From positions 4,318 to 11,038 of the forward strand of contig KE159614.1 of NCBI GenBank assembly GCA_000403295.2: 6,721 nucleotides of DNA, given 5' to 3'. Position numbers and translations under genes: made by a program. The notes under the pieces are model-generated. The model saw only the letters and a list, made by a program, of their open reading frames with translations. It did not search any database and was not told the DNA's origin. Below are positions 5,812 to 6,721 of this stretch, piece after piece. Origin of the DNA: Lachnospiraceae bacterium M18-1. GTDB taxonomy: Bacteria; Bacillota; Clostridia; Lachnospirales; Lachnospiraceae. The stretch's first letter is position 1; each line of letters begins with the position of its first letter.

Positions 5812-6721
5812 ACTACTGGCAGCGGCGTCAGCATCAACTGAATCAACAATTGGAAAAGGATGAGGTCAGACTGAAAAAGCGGCTGTCATCCTTTTATGAT
5901 ACCGAATTTCGAAAACTGGACAAGCAGATCGCGGCATATTATAAGCAGTATGGCACGGATCATGTCATTGAATACCGGAGACTGCTGGAAGAACTTCCGC
6001 CAGAGGATAAACGTCTTTTGATAGAGCAGATGGATGTATTCGCGGAGAAATATCCACAGTATGCCCACCTGATGCCGGTGCGGGAATCGGTTTATAAACT
6101 GGATCGGCTGGAAGGTCTGCAATATTCTGTACGGATGCAGCAGCTGGAGATTGGGGCTGTTACACAAAAAGAGATTCGGGAGCATTTGGAAAGGCAGGCT
6201 CTCCGCGGAGGCAATGCAGCTGCCCAGGCAATGGGGTTCGGTGAGAATTTTTATTCCATGAATCCGGATATTGTAAAGCAGTTTGTTGGTGCGGCTTGGT
6301 CGAACGGGGAAAACTTTTCACAGAAGATCTGGAAGAATACGGAGAAGCTGGCGGGTTATTTGAATACGGATATTGCGCAGGGATTTGCACGGGGAGATTC
6401 TTATGAAAAGCTGGTAAGGAATCTCCGGCAAAGATTTGGAAAGGTTAGCCGGAAGGACGCTTACAGGCTGATCTATACGGAGGGAACTTATGTGATGGCG
6501 GAGGCCACCATGCAACCCTTCACAGAGGATTTTGAAGAGTATCGGCTGTCCACGGCGGCAGATGGAAAAGTGTGTGATCTCTGCCGGGAGCTTGCAAAAA
6601 AGAAGTTCCGAATCCAGGACAGACAGCCAGGCGCGAATTTCCCTCCGCTCCATCCCTGGTGCAGATGTACATTTACGATTGAGGTGGAAGATTGGGATAA
6701 GTGGATAGAGGACTATGAGAA
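5808..6721 (+). CDS. Minor head protein, SPP1 gp7/MuF-like (3' end beyond window)
   Basis: An open frame of at least 304 codons that runs off the right edge without a stop. It starts MNYWQRRQ at an ATG overlapping the portal stop (ATGA), which decides the start; upstream there is only a weak GGGGAT. The N-terminal half is helical and charged. The C-terminal part carries the MuF/phage minor head signature: YRLIYTEGTYVMAEA, then a Cys pair C256-x2-C259 and the closing motif HPWCRC (H282 to C287), a probable metal-binding knuckle. In SPP1 the gp7 protein binds the portal and helps DNA enter the cell. Position directly after the portal is the expected one. Some members carry a C-terminal toxin or other enzymatic domain after the MuF domain; the truncated end prevents checking this here. 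Confidence 0.92.
   Translation, partial: MNYWQRRQHQLNQQLEKDEVRLKKRLSSFYDTEFRKLDKQIAAYYKQYGTDHVIEYRRLLEELPPEDKRLLIEQMDVFAEKYPQYAHLMPVRESVYKLDRLEGLQYSVRMQQLEIGAVTQKEIREHLERQALRGGNAAAQAMGFGENFYSMNPDIVKQFVGAAWSNGENFSQKIWKNTEKLAGYLNTDIAQGFARGDSYEKLVRNLRQRFGKVSRKDAYRLIYTEGTYVMAEATMQPFTEDFEEYRLSTAADGKVCDLCRELAKKKFRIQDRQPGANFPPLHPWCRCTFTIEVEDWDKWIEDYE

Larger units (their letters stand above)
1..6721 (+). mobile_element. Prophage or phage segment: late regulator, accessory cassette, packaging and head genes
   Basis: The order late regulator, TerS, TerL, SPP1-type portal and MuF-type minor head protein, all on one strand with overlaps or 1-nt gaps, is the standard DNA packaging and head module of tailed phages of Firmicutes. 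Neither attachment sites nor an integrase lie in the window, so whether this is an integrated prophage or a free phage genome cannot be decided here. The module continues past the right edge, where scaffold and major capsid genes would be expected. Confidence 0.9.

Overview
The window looks like part of a temperate siphophage or prophage from a Firmicutes host, most likely a gut Clostridia/Lachnospiraceae relative. This rests on the Gram-positive style ribosome binding sites (AAGGGGAG, GGAGGAA, GAGGGGAGG), UUG starts, the SPP1-like gene order (late regulator, small terminase, large terminase, portal, minor head protein) and the moderate GC content of the phage genes. Host assignment is inference. 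All supported genes are on the + strand and I saw no tRNA, rRNA, CRISPR array or transposase.

Layout: (1) About 1-102 is the end of something upstream plus the leader of the first gene. (2) 103-525 encodes a small protein with a C-terminal sigma-region-4-like helix-turn-helix of the ArpU/DUF1492 type, the usual late transcription regulator just before the packaging genes. (3) 526-736 is dense regulatory DNA: three 9-bp direct repeats starting TGTCAC (531-557), an extended -10 (564-572), a strong hairpin terminator with a GAAA tetraloop (631-661), and then a second, near-consensus promoter (663-691). (4) 737-2631 is a tightly packed three-gene AT-rich cassette: a ParA/Soj-type ATPase, an unrecognised 128-residue protein with a lysine-rich tail, and an unrecognised 223-residue helical protein that faintly resembles HEPN-type proteins. 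It is closed by a second hairpin terminator (2637-2662). (5) 2699 to the window end is the conserved packaging and head module: TerS, TerL, portal and a minor head (MuF-type) protein cut by the window edge.

How it fits together (inference): the regulator probably binds the TGTCAC repeats and activates a late promoter that drives the packaging genes. Between that promoter and terS sits a self-contained unit with its own promoter and terminator, and with a base composition visibly lower in GC than either side. That is the architecture of a phage 'moron', an accessory cassette expressed from the prophage. Its ParA-like ATPase plus two unknown partners is the most likely place in this window for an undescribed system, with anti-phage defence or another lysogenic-conversion function as the leading guesses and plasmid-style partition as the main alternative. 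Late transcripts would have to pass two hairpins before reaching terS, which raises the possibility of antitermination.
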